From an uncultured Clostridia bacterium (GTDB lineage Bacteria; Bacillota; Clostridia; Oscillospirales; CAG-382): a DNA stretch of 64,000 nt. The notes beneath the pieces are model-generated. The model had not been told where the DNA came from, made no database searches, and worked only from the letters and a program-made list of their open reading frames with translations. How positions within the stretch are numbered: the stretch's first letter is position 1; each line of letters begins with the position of its first letter. A program made the translations under genes and the position numbers. The stretch lies in the NCBI GenBank assembly GCA_947630765.1, contig CANRIX010000011.1:18308-82307 (forward strand). The letters run 5' to 3'. Shown piece after piece: positions 10,001 through 17,188 of this stretch.

Positions 10001-10511
10001 GCCGCCCGCAGCGGCAGACCTCCGCGTACCCCCGTTCGCCGAACGTCTTTCGCAGCCAGACCAGTTCTTCCCGCACCCGCGCGTCATCCCCGTCCGCGAG
10101 GAAAGGTGCGCCGTCGAACAGGGCGAACAGCCCTTCCGCGTGGGCTTCCAGCGTCTCGCGGTCGACGAACGACCCGTCCGTCCCGCCCTGCGCGGACACC
10201 ACCGCGAGCAGGTTGCGGTACCCTTCCGCGTCCCGCACGAGCAGGACGTACTTCGCCGCCTGTCCGGCGAACAGCAGACCGGCGACGTCGATTTTTCGGG
10301 GCAAAACGGACAGTTCGCAGCCAATGATGGGGTGTATTCCCGCGTCGACGCAGGCGCGGTAAAACGGGACCGCCCCGGACAGCACGCCCCGGTCGGTAAT
10401 CGCGACGGCGGACTGTCCGGCGGACTTGACCGCTTCCGGGATCTCCGAAACGCGGCAAACCCCGTCGAGCAGGGTGTATTCGGTGTGCAGATGCAGATGG
10501 ACGAAAGCCAT
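7038..10511 (-). CDS. dnaE: DNA polymerase III subunit alpha
   Basis: Replicative DNA polymerase III alpha subunit of DnaE type (1157 aa from the chosen start). The N-terminal PHP domain begins FVHLHLHTEYTLLDGV. The catalytic palm has PDFDIDFSDERR near residue 389 with the paired Asp residues, and GPGRGSGVGSLVAYC just before it. The helix-hairpin-helix-containing region follows KSHAAAYALFAYRTAY (near 734), and an OB-fold (VTVFPSAYARFGD) is near residue 1010. The start at ATG 10511 was chosen because homologues begin MAFVHLHLHTEY; 24 in-frame codons upstream are repeat-derived (copy B). No good Shine-Dalgarno is visible before this ATG, since the repeat abuts it. It sits in a murB-whiA-dnaE order seen in other Clostridia. 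Confidence 0.95.
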   Translation of the reverse strand: MAFVHLHLHTEYTLLDGVCRVSEIPEAVKSAGQSAVAITDRGVLSGAVPFYRACVDAGIHPIIGCELSVLPRKIDVAGLLFAGQAAKYVLLVRDAEGYRNLLAVVSAQGGTDGSFVDRETLEAHAEGLFALFDGAPFLADGDDARVREELVWLRKTFGERGYAEVCRCGRRGDAASGEGLLRLLREAGVPPVATNDVLYLRAAEADVQRLLSAIREGVTLQDRPGAEGFSRYLRTEDEMREAFRDLPEAVDNTVKIAKQCRFAFDFGREHLPVYPLPDGERADAYLARLSRKGCAKRVRAGAIPGGMAYDERLETELRTIREMGFSDYFLIVWDFVRFARQAGIPVGPGRGSGVGSLVAYCIGITEIDPIAHGLLFERFLNPERMNMPDFDIDFSDERRGEVTAYVTEKYGRDRVSQILTFGTMACRQAMWDAGRAMGLPRDRVGELLRLIPRTNSLRLGELVAKLPELREKCETDETARTLFGYAMQLEGRLRNTMTHPAGLVIADKPLCEYVPLSHGDAGAVTQYTKDEIALLGLLKIDFLGSRYLTVLQEAETAVRAEDPDFRLADVPTDDEKTYALLRSGHSLGLFQLESEGMRGLLQRVRPTCFADLMLVISLYRPGPSLSIETFLRNRAHPEKTVYLVPELEPILRETYGCLLFQEQVMQICRNLAGFTLGHADVLIHAMKSKRMDEMEGEEQAFLDGCVRNGVARDKASELFSTLREFAKYAFNKSHAAAYALFAYRTAYLKAHYPQHYLCALLNAGGGTDKVRAYASECAGLGICILPPDVNRSLAEFSAEGRDIRYGLAAVKGVGDLFARRLVEEREAEGPFRSPEDLLTRVCAFAPPKSVHALTLAGALDGFGFGRGGLLSQIEWGLSQLADLRAHNLVGQVGMFDEPGEEAVAIHLELPKEERMTLSEKLAGEKEQTGLYFSGHPLDRFAGLREKTGAQTVSEMREKLESGNLRDGAFCRLLCAVTELRRRQTRKGETMAFLSAEDETGDVRVTVFPSAYARFGDALVPGTALLLDGTVELSENGENGGDGSSANAELKMILKNISNPETISGGKRAILNAEKSASASLYLRVTAENRPALDAALAEARKYPGDCRVLAYFAEERKLRAVKGLFCRLDGELLAMLQNLLGGENVAVKDAKAGGRNA

Positions 10512-10514
10512 ATT

Positions 10515-10775
10515 ATTTGGGTGGCAAACGCAATCGCGGCGGCGGCGCTTGCGACGTTGTCGCAGCTCCTCCTTGCTCTGCATTTTCCTCCCGAATACCC
10601 CCCTTTCAGGACGTGCCGCCTCGTCGGCACGTCAAAAATCGTCTCGGCTTGCGCCAATGCTGACGCCGCCTTCGCCGTTTTTCTCTTAAGGTTGTTCCTA
10701 TGCTCCAAACACGACTGTGTTTGGAGCCAGCGGCACATGTCCGCCTACGGAACGGTATTTTTATTATATTTTTGC
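10515..10775 (+). repeat. Dispersed intergenic repeat, copy B
   Basis: It has the same modules as the copy at 2214: ggcaaacgcaatcgc, a gcgac-gttgtcgc hairpin, the tcggcttgcgccaatgctgac core, a ctccaaacac/gtgtttggag inverted repeat and catgtccgcc with a T-rich tail. It also carries the extra gacgtgccg-cggcacgtc hairpin found in the copy at 36190. It fills nearly all of the 297-bp gap between whiA and dnaE, ending four bases from the dnaE ATG. Confidence 0.85.
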
Positions 10776-10808
10776 GTTCACGCCGTATTTTTACGCCGCC
10801 TTCGCCGG

Positions 10809-11489
10809 TTATACGTCTTCCAACCCCTCGGCGAGCTTGGTCAGCTTCTGCAGGCGGTGGTTGAACCCGCTCCGGCTGACCGGCGTACCGGCGAGCCGCC
10901 GCAGCTCCTCCAGGCTTGCCTCCGGGTTCGCCAGCCGCAGAGCCGCCGCTTCCTGCAATTCCTCGGGCAGCGTCCCGAGCTTCTTCGTGTCCTCCAAACG
11001 GCGAATGGCGGTCAACTGCTCGGCAGCGGCATTCGCCGTGCGGGCGAGGTTGGCCGTTTCGGCGTTGCATTTGCGGTTGAGCTCCTCGCGGACCTGCTTG
11101 TCCACCTGTACCTCCATGCGGTGCAGGGAAAACCGCGTTGCGCCCATCAGCGAAAGCAGATCCGAAACGTCGTCGCTCCGCTTTAAGTATAACAGGATCT
11201 TTCCCCGCCGATGCCCCCGCTTCGCCGGGATCCCGACATCGGTCAGCACGCCCTGCACGTAGTCCGCGAATGCCTCCGACGGGAACGCGAAGGTCAGCAT
11301 CGAATCCTTTTCCGGCGGGCTGAGATAGCCGAACCGGAAGAACACCCCCCGCAGGTAACTGCCGACGCACCGCTCGCAGACCGCGTCCAGCTTTTCCGCC
11401 TCGTACCCGGCGGAACAGGCGAGCATACAGCACTCCCGCCGGAACCCCAGCGTCTGCAGATGCGCCTTCAGTTCGGACGAATAGGACAC
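10809..11489 (-). CDS. whiA: DNA-binding protein WhiA, short form
   Basis: WhiA family regulator (226 aa), known in Gram-positives to affect cell division and sporulation. The C-terminal half is typical: CNAETANLARTANAAAEQL, then the helix-turn-helix NPEASLEELRRLAGTPVSRS and GFNHRLQKLTKLAEGL. The N-terminal LAGLIDADG-like half is short: CCMLACSAGYE, CERCVGSYLRGVFF and a single SPPEKDSMLTFAFPSE strand set. The protein is therefore about 80 residues shorter than the usual 310 or so. The start is GTG 11489, preceded by GGGAGG, and matches the family start (SYSSELKAHL). It lies 19 bp after murB. The rapZ and yvcK genes that often sit between murB and whiA are absent here. Confidence 0.85.
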   Translation of the reverse strand: MSYSSELKAHLQTLGFRRECCMLACSAGYEAEKLDAVCERCVGSYLRGVFFRFGYLSPPEKDSMLTFAFPSEAFADYVQGVLTDVGIPAKRGHRRGKILLYLKRSDDVSDLLSLMGATRFSLHRMEVQVDKQVREELNRKCNAETANLARTANAAAEQLTAIRRLEDTKKLGTLPEELQEAAALRLANPEASLEELRRLAGTPVSRSGFNHRLQKLTKLAEGLEDV

Positions 11490-11508
11490 GCCGACCCCTC
11501 CCTTTTTT

Positions 11509-12387
11509 TCAGTATTCCAGCACCCGGATCTCCGGCTCCAGCCAGACGCCCGCGTCGTCGTGTACCGCGGTACGGACCCGTTCGAGCAGTTCCCGCACGT
11601 CCACGGCGGTCGCCCCGCCCCGGTTGATGACGAATCCGGCGTGCTTTTCGGACACCTGCGCACCGCCGACCGAAAACCCTTTCAGCCCCGCGTGCTCGAT
11701 GAGCGCACCGGCGTACTGCCCCGGCGGGCGCTTGAACGCGCTCCCGCAGGACGGGTATTCCAGCGGCTGCTTCTCCCGCCGTGCGGCGAGGTTGCGCTCC
11801 ATTTCCGCCCGGATCGCCTCGCGGTCGCCGTCCCGCCCCGCAAAGACCGCGTGCAGCAGCGTCAGCCCGTTCTCCTGCAACACGCTCCTGCGGTAGCCGA
11901 ACGCCATGTCGCCCTTCTCCAGCACGACCCGCCTTCCCGACCGATCCGCGCACACCGCGCGGACGAACACGTCGGAAATCTCCCCGCCGTACGCCCCGGC
12001 GTTCATGTACGCCCCGCCGCCGACCGTCCCGGGAATGCCGTAGGCGAACGCGAAGCCCGCCTGCCCTTCGTCGAGGGCGAACCGCGCAAGTGCCGAAAGC
12101 GTGACCCCGCAGGACGCGGTGATGCACCCGTCCGCCGCGGACAGTTCCCGCACCCCGCCGGTCAGCACGACCGCACCCGGGAACGCCTCGTCCCGGAACA
12201 GCAGGTTCGACGCCCCGCCGACGACGAAGTACGGCACGCCGTCCGCCGCCAACGACGCGACCAGCCGCGCGAGCGCGTCCTCGCTTTCCGGGCGGTACAG
12301 CCAACGGACCGTCCCGCCGACCCGCATGGTCGTATAGGGCGCTATCCCGACGTTTTCCTGCACCGGCACGCCGTTCCTTCCGTCCAT
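11509..12387 (-). CDS. murB: UDP-N-acetylenolpyruvoylglucosamine reductase
   Basis: FAD-dependent enzyme (292 aa from the chosen start) that makes UDP-N-acetylmuramate, the second committed step of peptidoglycan precursor synthesis in the cytoplasm. FAD-binding motifs include YTTMRVGGTV, GGASNLLF, GIPGTVGGGAYMNAGAYGGE and the catalytic region SCGSAFKRPPG; the C-terminal Glu motif is WLEPEIRVL. ATG 12387 was chosen because GGAAGGAG lies nine bases upstream; nine extra in-frame codons are possible. It is the first gene of the murB-whiA-dnaE-PBP-isomerase run and has a clear promoter at 12428-12456. Confidence 0.93.
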   Translation of the reverse strand: MDGRNGVPVQENVGIAPYTTMRVGGTVRWLYRPESEDALARLVASLAADGVPYFVVGGASNLLFRDEAFPGAVVLTGGVRELSAADGCITASCGVTLSALARFALDEGQAGFAFAYGIPGTVGGGAYMNAGAYGGEISDVFVRAVCADRSGRRVVLEKGDMAFGYRRSVLQENGLTLLHAVFAGRDGDREAIRAEMERNLAARREKQPLEYPSCGSAFKRPPGQYAGALIEHAGLKGFSVGGAQVSEKHAGFVINRGGATAVDVRELLERVRTAVHDDAGVWLEPEIRVLEY

Positions 12388-12427
12388 TCCCCGCTTCTCC
12401 TTCCGTCTTTGCATCTATCCATACTAT

Positions 12428-12456
12428 ATTATACAACACTTTTCCGGGAAGTGCAA
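12428..12456 (-). promoter_or_regulatory. Sigma-A-type promoter of murB
   Basis: On the minus strand, TTGCAC (12456-12451), a 17-bp spacer, then TATAAT (12433-12428), about 40 bases upstream of the murB start. Confidence 0.75.
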
Positions 12457-12466
12457 GTCCTTTGCG

Positions 12467-12489
12467 GGAAAAATTCCCGCCCCGGCGGG
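12467..12489 (-). terminator. GC-rich inverted repeat downstream of gpr
   Basis: The palindrome gcgggaa-aaa-ttcccgc lies immediately after the gpr stop and before the murB promoter. It lacks a long T-run, so termination strength is uncertain. Confidence 0.4.
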
Positions 12490-12490
12490 G

Positions 12491-13432
12491 TCAGCTGCCG
12501 GTCGAAAGGTAATCGGCGATCTCCTCCGGGGTCAGTTTGTCGTGCAGGGCGAGGTTGATGCCGGTCGAAATCAGCTTCGCCGCCCCCGCCGCGATCGCGT
12601 CGCTGTCGCGTGGGGTGACGAAGAAATCCTGCCCGATCCCGTGCAAAAGCCGTTCGACGACGGTCTCGTAGAGCGGCAGGTCGTTCTCCCGCCCCTCCCG
12701 TTCGGCGACTTCCTCCAGCAGGTCGTACGCGAGCGTCCCCGCGTCCACGACGGTCGGCACGCCGACGGACACGACCGGCACGCCGAGCGATTCCCTCGTC
12801 AGCGCCGTCCGCGCGTTCGACACGCCCGACCCCGGGCAGATGCCCGTGTCCGAAAGCTGCACCGTCGTCGCCAAGCGCGAGAGCCGCCGCGACGCCAGCG
12901 CGTCCACCGCGACGACGCAGCAGGGCTTCACGCTTCCCACCGCGCTCCGCACGAGTTCCGCGCTCTCCACGCCGGTCTGCCCGAGCACGCCCGGCGCGAT
13001 CGCCGCCAGTTCCCCGAATCCGGCGCTCTCGAACAGGCGCTCGTCCAGCACCCGGATGTGCCGCGTCACCAGCACGCCCCGCGCCGCACGCGGACCGACC
13101 GAATCCGCCGTGATCCGCTCGTTGCCCAGCCCCACGACCAGCACGCACCCGCGTTCCGCCGGCAGCAGCGCCCGCAGTTCCTTCGCCAGCACCCCCGCCG
13201 CGTCCGCGAACGCCCCGGGCGTGCCGCCCGCGCCCCAGAACCGCCCGAGCTCCAGCGTCACGTACGTCCCCGCCGGCTTGCCCGCCTTCTCCTCGCCGTC
13301 CGGGTCGACGCGCAGGACCGTGACCTTCACCCCGTTTTCGGTCCGCTCCTCGGTTCGGATGCCGTCGCGCACCCCCTTTTTCGCGTGCAGTTCCCGCGTT
13401 TCCAACGCCAAATCCGTCTTTTTTTGATACAT
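12491..13432 (-). CDS. gpr: Germination (spore) protease GPR
   Basis: GPR family protease (313 aa from the chosen start), which degrades small acid-soluble spore proteins early in germination; its presence implies an endospore programme. The start region MYQKKTDLALETREL is the family hallmark and also contains the region where the zymogen is processed. Other conserved blocks are VVGLGNERITADSVGPR, VDALASRRLSRLATTVQLSD, GICPGSGVSNAR, VPVVSVGVPTVVDA and DFFVTPRDSDAI. Seven additional in-frame codons upstream are possible, but ATG 13432 fits the family. It is transcribed divergently from rpsT. A forespore sigma-G promoter is expected from the family but I could not identify a convincing one. Confidence 0.92.
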   Translation of the reverse strand: MYQKKTDLALETRELHAKKGVRDGIRTEERTENGVKVTVLRVDPDGEEKAGKPAGTYVTLELGRFWGAGGTPGAFADAAGVLAKELRALLPAERGCVLVVGLGNERITADSVGPRAARGVLVTRHIRVLDERLFESAGFGELAAIAPGVLGQTGVESAELVRSAVGSVKPCCVVAVDALASRRLSRLATTVQLSDTGICPGSGVSNARTALTRESLGVPVVSVGVPTVVDAGTLAYDLLEEVAEREGRENDLPLYETVVERLLHGIGQDFFVTPRDSDAIAAGAAKLISTGINLALHDKLTPEEIADYLSTGS

Positions 13433-13510
13433 ATCCTGCCCCTCGAAAAGCACTTTTTCTGTTTAGTTTGCGCAAAAGAAAAATTTTTTATGTTTTTTTG
13501 CGAAACCCTC

Positions 13511-13539
13511 TTGCAAATTCCGAAAAAGTATGATACAAT
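13511..13539 (+). promoter_or_regulatory. Sigma-A-type promoter of rpsT
   Basis: TTGCAA (13511-13516), 17-bp spacer, TACAAT (13534-13539), about 35 bases before the rpsT start. Confidence 0.75.
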
Positions 13540-13573
13540 AAGCAAGCTGTAATGAAGTAAGGAGGTGAGTCGT

Positions 13574-13837
13574 TTGCCGAATATCAAATCCGCGAAGAAG
13601 CGCGTCCTGGTGACCAAGACCAAGACCCTGCAAAACAAGAGCTTCCGTTCCGCGATGAAGACTTCCATCAAGAAGTATGAGGCTGCACTTGCCGGGGGGG
13701 ACCACGCGCTCGCGTCCAAGACCTACCTCGAAGCGGTCAGCATGATCGACCGCGCCGTCAACAAGGGCGTTCTGCACAAGAATACCGCCGCTCGCAAGAA
13801 GAGCCGCTTCACGCAGATGCTCAACAGCGCACGGTAA
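13574..13837 (+). CDS. rpsT: 30S ribosomal protein S20
   Basis: Small-subunit ribosomal protein S20 (87 aa), a primary 16S rRNA binder. The chosen start is TTG at 13574, giving the canonical PNIKSAKKRV N-terminus; AAGGAGG lies seven bases upstream. A GTG at 13565 is in frame but would put the start inside the Shine-Dalgarno region. The rest is typical: lysine-rich helices, TSIKKYEAAL, MIDRAVNKGVLHKNTAARKKSRF. It is monocistronic, with its own promoter and a hairpin at 13870-13901, and is followed by the tRNA-Gly gene. Confidence 0.95.
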   Translation: MPNIKSAKKRVLVTKTKTLQNKSFRSAMKTSIKKYEAALAGGDHALASKTYLEAVSMIDRAVNKGVLHKNTAARKKSRFTQMLNSAR

Positions 13838-13869
13838 GCAAAAAACGAATCCGTTCTGTTCGGTGGTCG

Positions 13870-13901
13870 GCACAACCCTGTTCAAACGGACAGGATTGTG
13901 C
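13870..13901 (+). other. Imperfect hairpin downstream of rpsT
   Basis: gcacaaccctgt and acaggattgtgc pair with one G-U or mismatch around an eight-base loop. There is no T-run; it may be a 3'-end stability or weak termination structure ahead of tRNA-Gly. Confidence 0.4.
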
Positions 13902-13925
13902 GCCCGCCCTGCGGTTCCGCACCTT

Positions 13926-13999
13926 GCGGGTGTAGTTCAATGGCAGAATCCCAGCCTTCCAAGCTGGTCGTGCGGGTCCGATTCCCGTCACCCGCTCCA
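13926..13999 (+). tRNA. tRNA-Gly (TCC)
   Basis: Cloverleaf of 74 nt with acceptor GCGGGTG/CACCCGC, anticodon loop CTTCCAA between ccagc and gctgg (anticodon TCC), T-arm GCGGG-TCCGATT-CCCGT, and an encoded CCA. Confidence 0.95.
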
Positions 14000-14030
14000 T
14001 CTGCGGTTCGCCGGGGGCATACGTAGGGCT

Positions 14031-14376
14031 TGATGCGTCTTTCGCTTATGCCGGAACATCCGGCTTCGCCAAAGGGCGTGAAAAAAGGCTTGATGCGTCT
14101 TTAGCTCATGCCGGAACATCCGGCTTCGCCGAAAGGCTTGATGCGTCTTTCGCTCATGCCGGAACATCCGGCTTCGCCAAACGGTGCGAGTGAGGCAAAT
14201 GCGTCTTTAGCTCATGCCGGAACATCCGGCTTCGCCCAAGAGTGCGAGTGAGGCAAATGCGTCTTTAGCTCATGCCGGAACATCCGGCTTCGCCAAACGG
14301 TGCGAGTGAGGCAAATGCGTCTTTCGCTCATGCCGGAACATCCGGCTTCGCCAAAGAGCGTGAAAAATGGCTTGAT
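14031..14376 (+). repeat. Tandem array of six tRNA-Arg-5'-end-derived units
   Basis: Six units of mostly 58-60 bp (one of 48) begin at 14035, 14095, 14143, 14201, 14259 and 14317. Each starts gcgtctttagctcatgccgg (c for a in some), matches the first 14 bases of the adjoining tRNA-Arg, then forms a gccgga-aca-tccggc hairpin and ends ttcgccaaa. Linkers are ggcttgat or gcgagtgaggcaaat. The array runs directly into the intact tRNA-Arg at 14377, which has the phase of a seventh unit. No open reading frame of note is present. Confidence 0.9.
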
Positions 14377-14453
14377 GCGTCTTTAGCTCAGCCGGATAGA
14401 GCAACTGCCTTCTAAGCAGTAGGCCGAGGGTTCGAGTCCCCCAAGACGCGCCA
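14377..14453 (+). tRNA. tRNA-Arg (TCT)
   Basis: Cloverleaf of 77 nt with acceptor GCGTCTT/AAGACGC, D-arm GCTCAGCCGGATAGAGC, anticodon loop CTTCTAA (anticodon TCT), T-arm GAGGG-TTCGAGT-CCCCC and an encoded CCA. It is immediately preceded by the array of its own 5' fragments. Confidence 0.95.
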
Positions 14454-14531
14454 AAGAGGGACGGGGCCGCACCGCCTGCGCCGGAGGGCGCCGGTTCGGT
14501 CCCGGCTTTTCGCGCCGCAAAAAAGCAATAT

Positions 14532-14609
14532 GGTGGGTGTAGCTCAGCTGGTTAGAGTATCAGGTTGTGGCCCTGAGGGTCGTCGGTTCGAGTCCGATCT
14601 CCCACCCCA
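14532..14609 (+). tRNA. tRNA-His (GTG)
   Basis: Cloverleaf with the extra 5' G(-1) opposite the discriminator C that marks tRNA-His. Anticodon loop TTGTGGC lies between tcagg and cctga (anticodon GTG). T-loop TTCGAGT; encoded CCA. One T-T mismatch in the acceptor stem. Confidence 0.93.
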
Positions 14610-14683
14610 GCGTCGCGGCAAGTCTTTTCGGCTTGCCGCGACTTTTTGTTTCCTAATCAACAAAACGAAAAGGCAGGTGTCCT

Positions 14684-15007
14684 ATGGCTTCCGACAAGAA
14701 CTATTTGGACTTTGTTTTAGACCAACTGAACGGTCTGGACGGCATTTCCTACCGTGCGATGATGGGGGAATACCTCCTCTATTTTCGCGGAAAACTCGTC
14801 GGCGGCATCTACGACGACCGTCTGCTGGTGAAACCCACCCCGTCCGCCGTCGCCTTGTTCCCGTCGCCGGTCTATGAGCTGCCGTATGCGGGCGCGAAGG
14901 AAATGCTGCTCGTCGAGGACGTCGACAACCGGGAATTCCTTCGGAAACTGTTCCTGACCTTGTACGATTCGCTCCCCGAACCCAAGAAAAAGAAAACCAC
15001 CCCCTGA
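14684..15007 (+). CDS. TfoX/Sxy N-terminal domain protein
   Basis: Small single-domain protein (107 aa) of the TfoX N-terminal family: MASDKNYLDFVLDQLNGL, then YRAMMGEYLLYFRGKLVGGI and YDDRLLVKPTPSA. In Proteobacteria TfoX affects competence genes. In Firmicutes these short stand-alone forms have no established role, so no function is assigned. AGGTG lies before the ATG. It lies 75 bp downstream of tRNA-His and may be read from the tRNA promoters. The Lys-rich C-terminus (PKKKKTTP) may bind nucleic acid, but this is a guess. Confidence 0.8.
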   Translation: MASDKNYLDFVLDQLNGLDGISYRAMMGEYLLYFRGKLVGGIYDDRLLVKPTPSAVALFPSPVYELPYAGAKEMLLVEDVDNREFLRKLFLTLYDSLPEPKKKKTTP

Positions 15008-15102
15008 CGGGCGATGTTCACAATAAAATACCGTCCAAAGAGCCAAGCGATCCTTTTCAAGGACAAACGCAAAGCGTAATACGAATCTGAAAGGGATAAA
15101 CA

Positions 15103-15576
15103 ATGTATCCGATCAGAAAAATAAAATGTAACGAAGTGAATGAGGCGCTTGCGCTCGCTTTAGAAGTTTTTATGCAGTTTGAAGCGCCTGATTATGCGCC
15201 GGAAGGGGTAACAACATTTCGGCGTGACATCGTTGAGAATGCGGAATTTATCGACAATTGCAGACAGGGGATTTGCCCGATCTATGCGGCATTTGACGGT
15301 GACAAAATCATCGGAATCATGGGAATGCGTGCAAGCAAAACGCATATCAATCTGGTCTTTACGAAAAAGGAGTACCAACATCAAGGCGTTGCGACAGCCC
15401 TGTTTCGTTTTCTGCTGGAGGACATACGAAAAGAAAATCCGTCCCTGAAAGAAATCACGTTGAATTCTTCCCCCTACGGAAAAGGGTTCTATCTTCACAT
15501 TGGATTTCTCCCTTTGTCCGAGGAACAGGAAATGGACGGGATTCGATTCACACCGATGAAATATGTTGTGCGCTGA
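15103..15576 (+). CDS. GNAT family N-acetyltransferase
   Basis: GNAT acetyltransferase (157 aa). Motif A is visible as INLVFTKKEYQHQGVATALF, with the Q/R-x-x-G-V/I-A acetyl-CoA loop, followed by LEDIRKENPSLKEITLNSS and the motif-B segment PYGKGFYLHIGF. Substrate unknown. Its base composition is clearly lower in GC than the neighbouring chromosomal genes, which suggests recent transfer. AAAGGGATAAAC precedes the ATG. It is convergent with guaA across a strong terminator. Confidence 0.87.
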   Translation: MYPIRKIKCNEVNEALALALEVFMQFEAPDYAPEGVTTFRRDIVENAEFIDNCRQGICPIYAAFDGDKIIGIMGMRASKTHINLVFTKKEYQHQGVATALFRFLLEDIRKENPSLKEITLNSSPYGKGFYLHIGFLPLSEEQEMDGIRFTPMKYVVR

Positions 15577-15603
15577 ATGCCGATTCCCCCCATAACGACA
15601 AAA

Positions 15604-15639
15604 AAGCCCTTCGCCGTGTTCCCCACAGCGAAGGGTTTT
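15604..15639. terminator. Bidirectional rho-independent terminator
   Basis: aaagcccttcgc and gcgaagggttttt form a GC-rich stem of at least eight pairs, with A-rich left and T-rich right flanks, between the GNAT gene (+) and guaA (-). Confidence 0.85.
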
Positions 15640-15658
15640 TCGATTGGACTTTTTGCGC

Positions 15659-17188
15659 TCACTCAAATTCCACCGTTGCCGGGGGCTTATCCGAAATGTC
15701 GTACAGCACGCGGTTCACGCCGGCGACCTCGTTCGTGATCCGGCGCGAGATCTTCGCGAGCGCCTCCAGCGGCAGCATCGAAAACTTCGCCGTCATGAAG
15801 TCGTCCGTGTCCACCGCACGCACCGCGACCGCGTAATCGTAGGTCCGCCCGTCCCCCATCACGCCGACCGCCCGCATATTCGTCAAAGCGGCGAAATACT
15901 GGCTCGGACGATGCTCCAGCTTTCCGATCTCCTCCCGCACGATCGCGTCGGCGTTCCGCAGGATCTCCAGCTTCTCCCGCGTGATCTCGCCGATGATGCG
16001 CACCGCAAGCCCCGGACCGGGGAACGGCTGGCGCTCGACCAGGTACTCCGGCAGACCGAGCTCCCGCCCGACCGCACGGACCTCGTCCTTGAACAGCCCA
16101 CGAAGCGGCTCGACCACCCCGTCGAACCCGTTGTCCTTCGGCAGACCGCCGACGTTGTGGTGGCTCTTGATCGTCGCCGCACTGCCCCCGCCGGACTCGA
16201 TGACGTCCGGGTAGATCGTGCCCTGCGCGAGGAACTCCGCCCCGCCGATTTTTTCCGCCTCGTCCCGGAACACGGCGACGAACTCGGCGCCGATGATCTT
16301 GCGCTTCTGCTCGGGTTCGGTCACGCCGGCGAGCTTCGACAGGAACCGCTCGGACGCGTCCGCACGCACGAACCGCAGCTCCCGCCCGCGGAACGCCTGC
16401 TCGATCTCGTCCCCCTCGTTCTTGCGCATCATGCCGTGATCCACGAAAATGGCGGTCACCTGTCCGGGCAGCGCCCGCGCGAGCAGCGCCGCGCACACCG
16501 ACGAATCCACGCCGCCGGAAAGTCCGAGGATCACCCGCTTCTCCCCGACCTGCTCCCGCACCAGCTCGATCTGCCGGGCGATATACCCCCGCATATCGTA
16601 ATCGCCGACAGCACCGCACACGCCGAACAGGAAATTGTGCAGGATCTCCTTCCCGTGGACCGAATGGACGACCTCCGGGTGGAACTGCACGCCGTACAGC
16701 TTCCGTTCCGCGTTCTCCATCGACGACGCCGGGCAGTGCGCCGTCCGGGAGGTCACGCGGAACCCCTCCGGCGGGCGGGAAACGTAGTCCGTGTGGCTCA
16801 TCAGCACCGTCTGCGCCCTGTCCAGCCCCGCGAACAGCGGGCTGTCGTCCACGACCAGCTCCGCGTCCGTCACGCCGTACTCGCTCACGCTGCATTGGGT
16901 CACCTCGCCGCCGAGCTTGTGGCACATCAACTGCATCCCGTAGCAGATGCCCAGCACCGGGATGCCCAGCCGGAAGATCTCACCGTCCACGTCCGGGCTG
17001 CCCTCACCGTACACGCTCGACGGGCCGCCCGTGAAGATGATCCCGATCGGGTCGATCTCCCGGATGCGCTCGATCGGCGTGTCGCCGGGCAGGATGAACG
17101 AATGCACGTGCTGCTCCCGCACCCGCCGTGCGATCAGCTCCTTATACTGCCCCCCGAAGTCCAAAACCAGCACCGTCTGCTGTCCCAT
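15659..17188 (-). CDS. guaA: GMP synthase (glutamine-hydrolysing)
   Basis: GMP synthase (509 aa) converts XMP to GMP using ATP and glutamine. The glutaminase domain has TGGPSSVYGEG, the nucleophile in LGICYGMQLM (Cys near residue 81) and the His/Glu of VQFHPEVVHS (near 168). The ATP-pyrophosphatase P-loop SGGVDSSVCAAL is near 224. The C-terminal dimerization domain ends DISDKPPATVEFE. ATG 17188 gives the usual GuaA length. A GAAAGGAATGG site lies about 11 bases upstream. The gene has its own promoter and a leader of about 195 nt rich in hairpins. Confidence 0.96.
   Translation of the reverse strand: MGQQTVLVLDFGGQYKELIARRVREQHVHSFILPGDTPIERIREIDPIGIIFTGGPSSVYGEGSPDVDGEIFRLGIPVLGICYGMQLMCHKLGGEVTQCSVSEYGVTDAELVVDDSPLFAGLDRAQTVLMSHTDYVSRPPEGFRVTSRTAHCPASSMENAERKLYGVQFHPEVVHSVHGKEILHNFLFGVCGAVGDYDMRGYIARQIELVREQVGEKRVILGLSGGVDSSVCAALLARALPGQVTAIFVDHGMMRKNEGDEIEQAFRGRELRFVRADASERFLSKLAGVTEPEQKRKIIGAEFVAVFRDEAEKIGGAEFLAQGTIYPDVIESGGGSAATIKSHHNVGGLPKDNGFDGVVEPLRGLFKDEVRAVGRELGLPEYLVERQPFPGPGLAVRIIGEITREKLEILRNADAIVREEIGKLEHRPSQYFAALTNMRAVGVMGDGRTYDYAVAVRAVDTDDFMTAKFSMLPLEALAKISRRITNEVAGVNRVLYDISDKPPATVEFE

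Noticed and set aside
13454..13510. Sigma-G promoter for gpr
   Set aside because: A cataaaa box exists with a weak partial -35 at 17 bp, but the match is too poor in AT-rich sequence to call.
14031..14376. CRISPR array
   Set aside because: The units repeat almost in full, including the would-be spacers; there are no unique spacers or cas genes, and the unit derives from tRNA-Arg.
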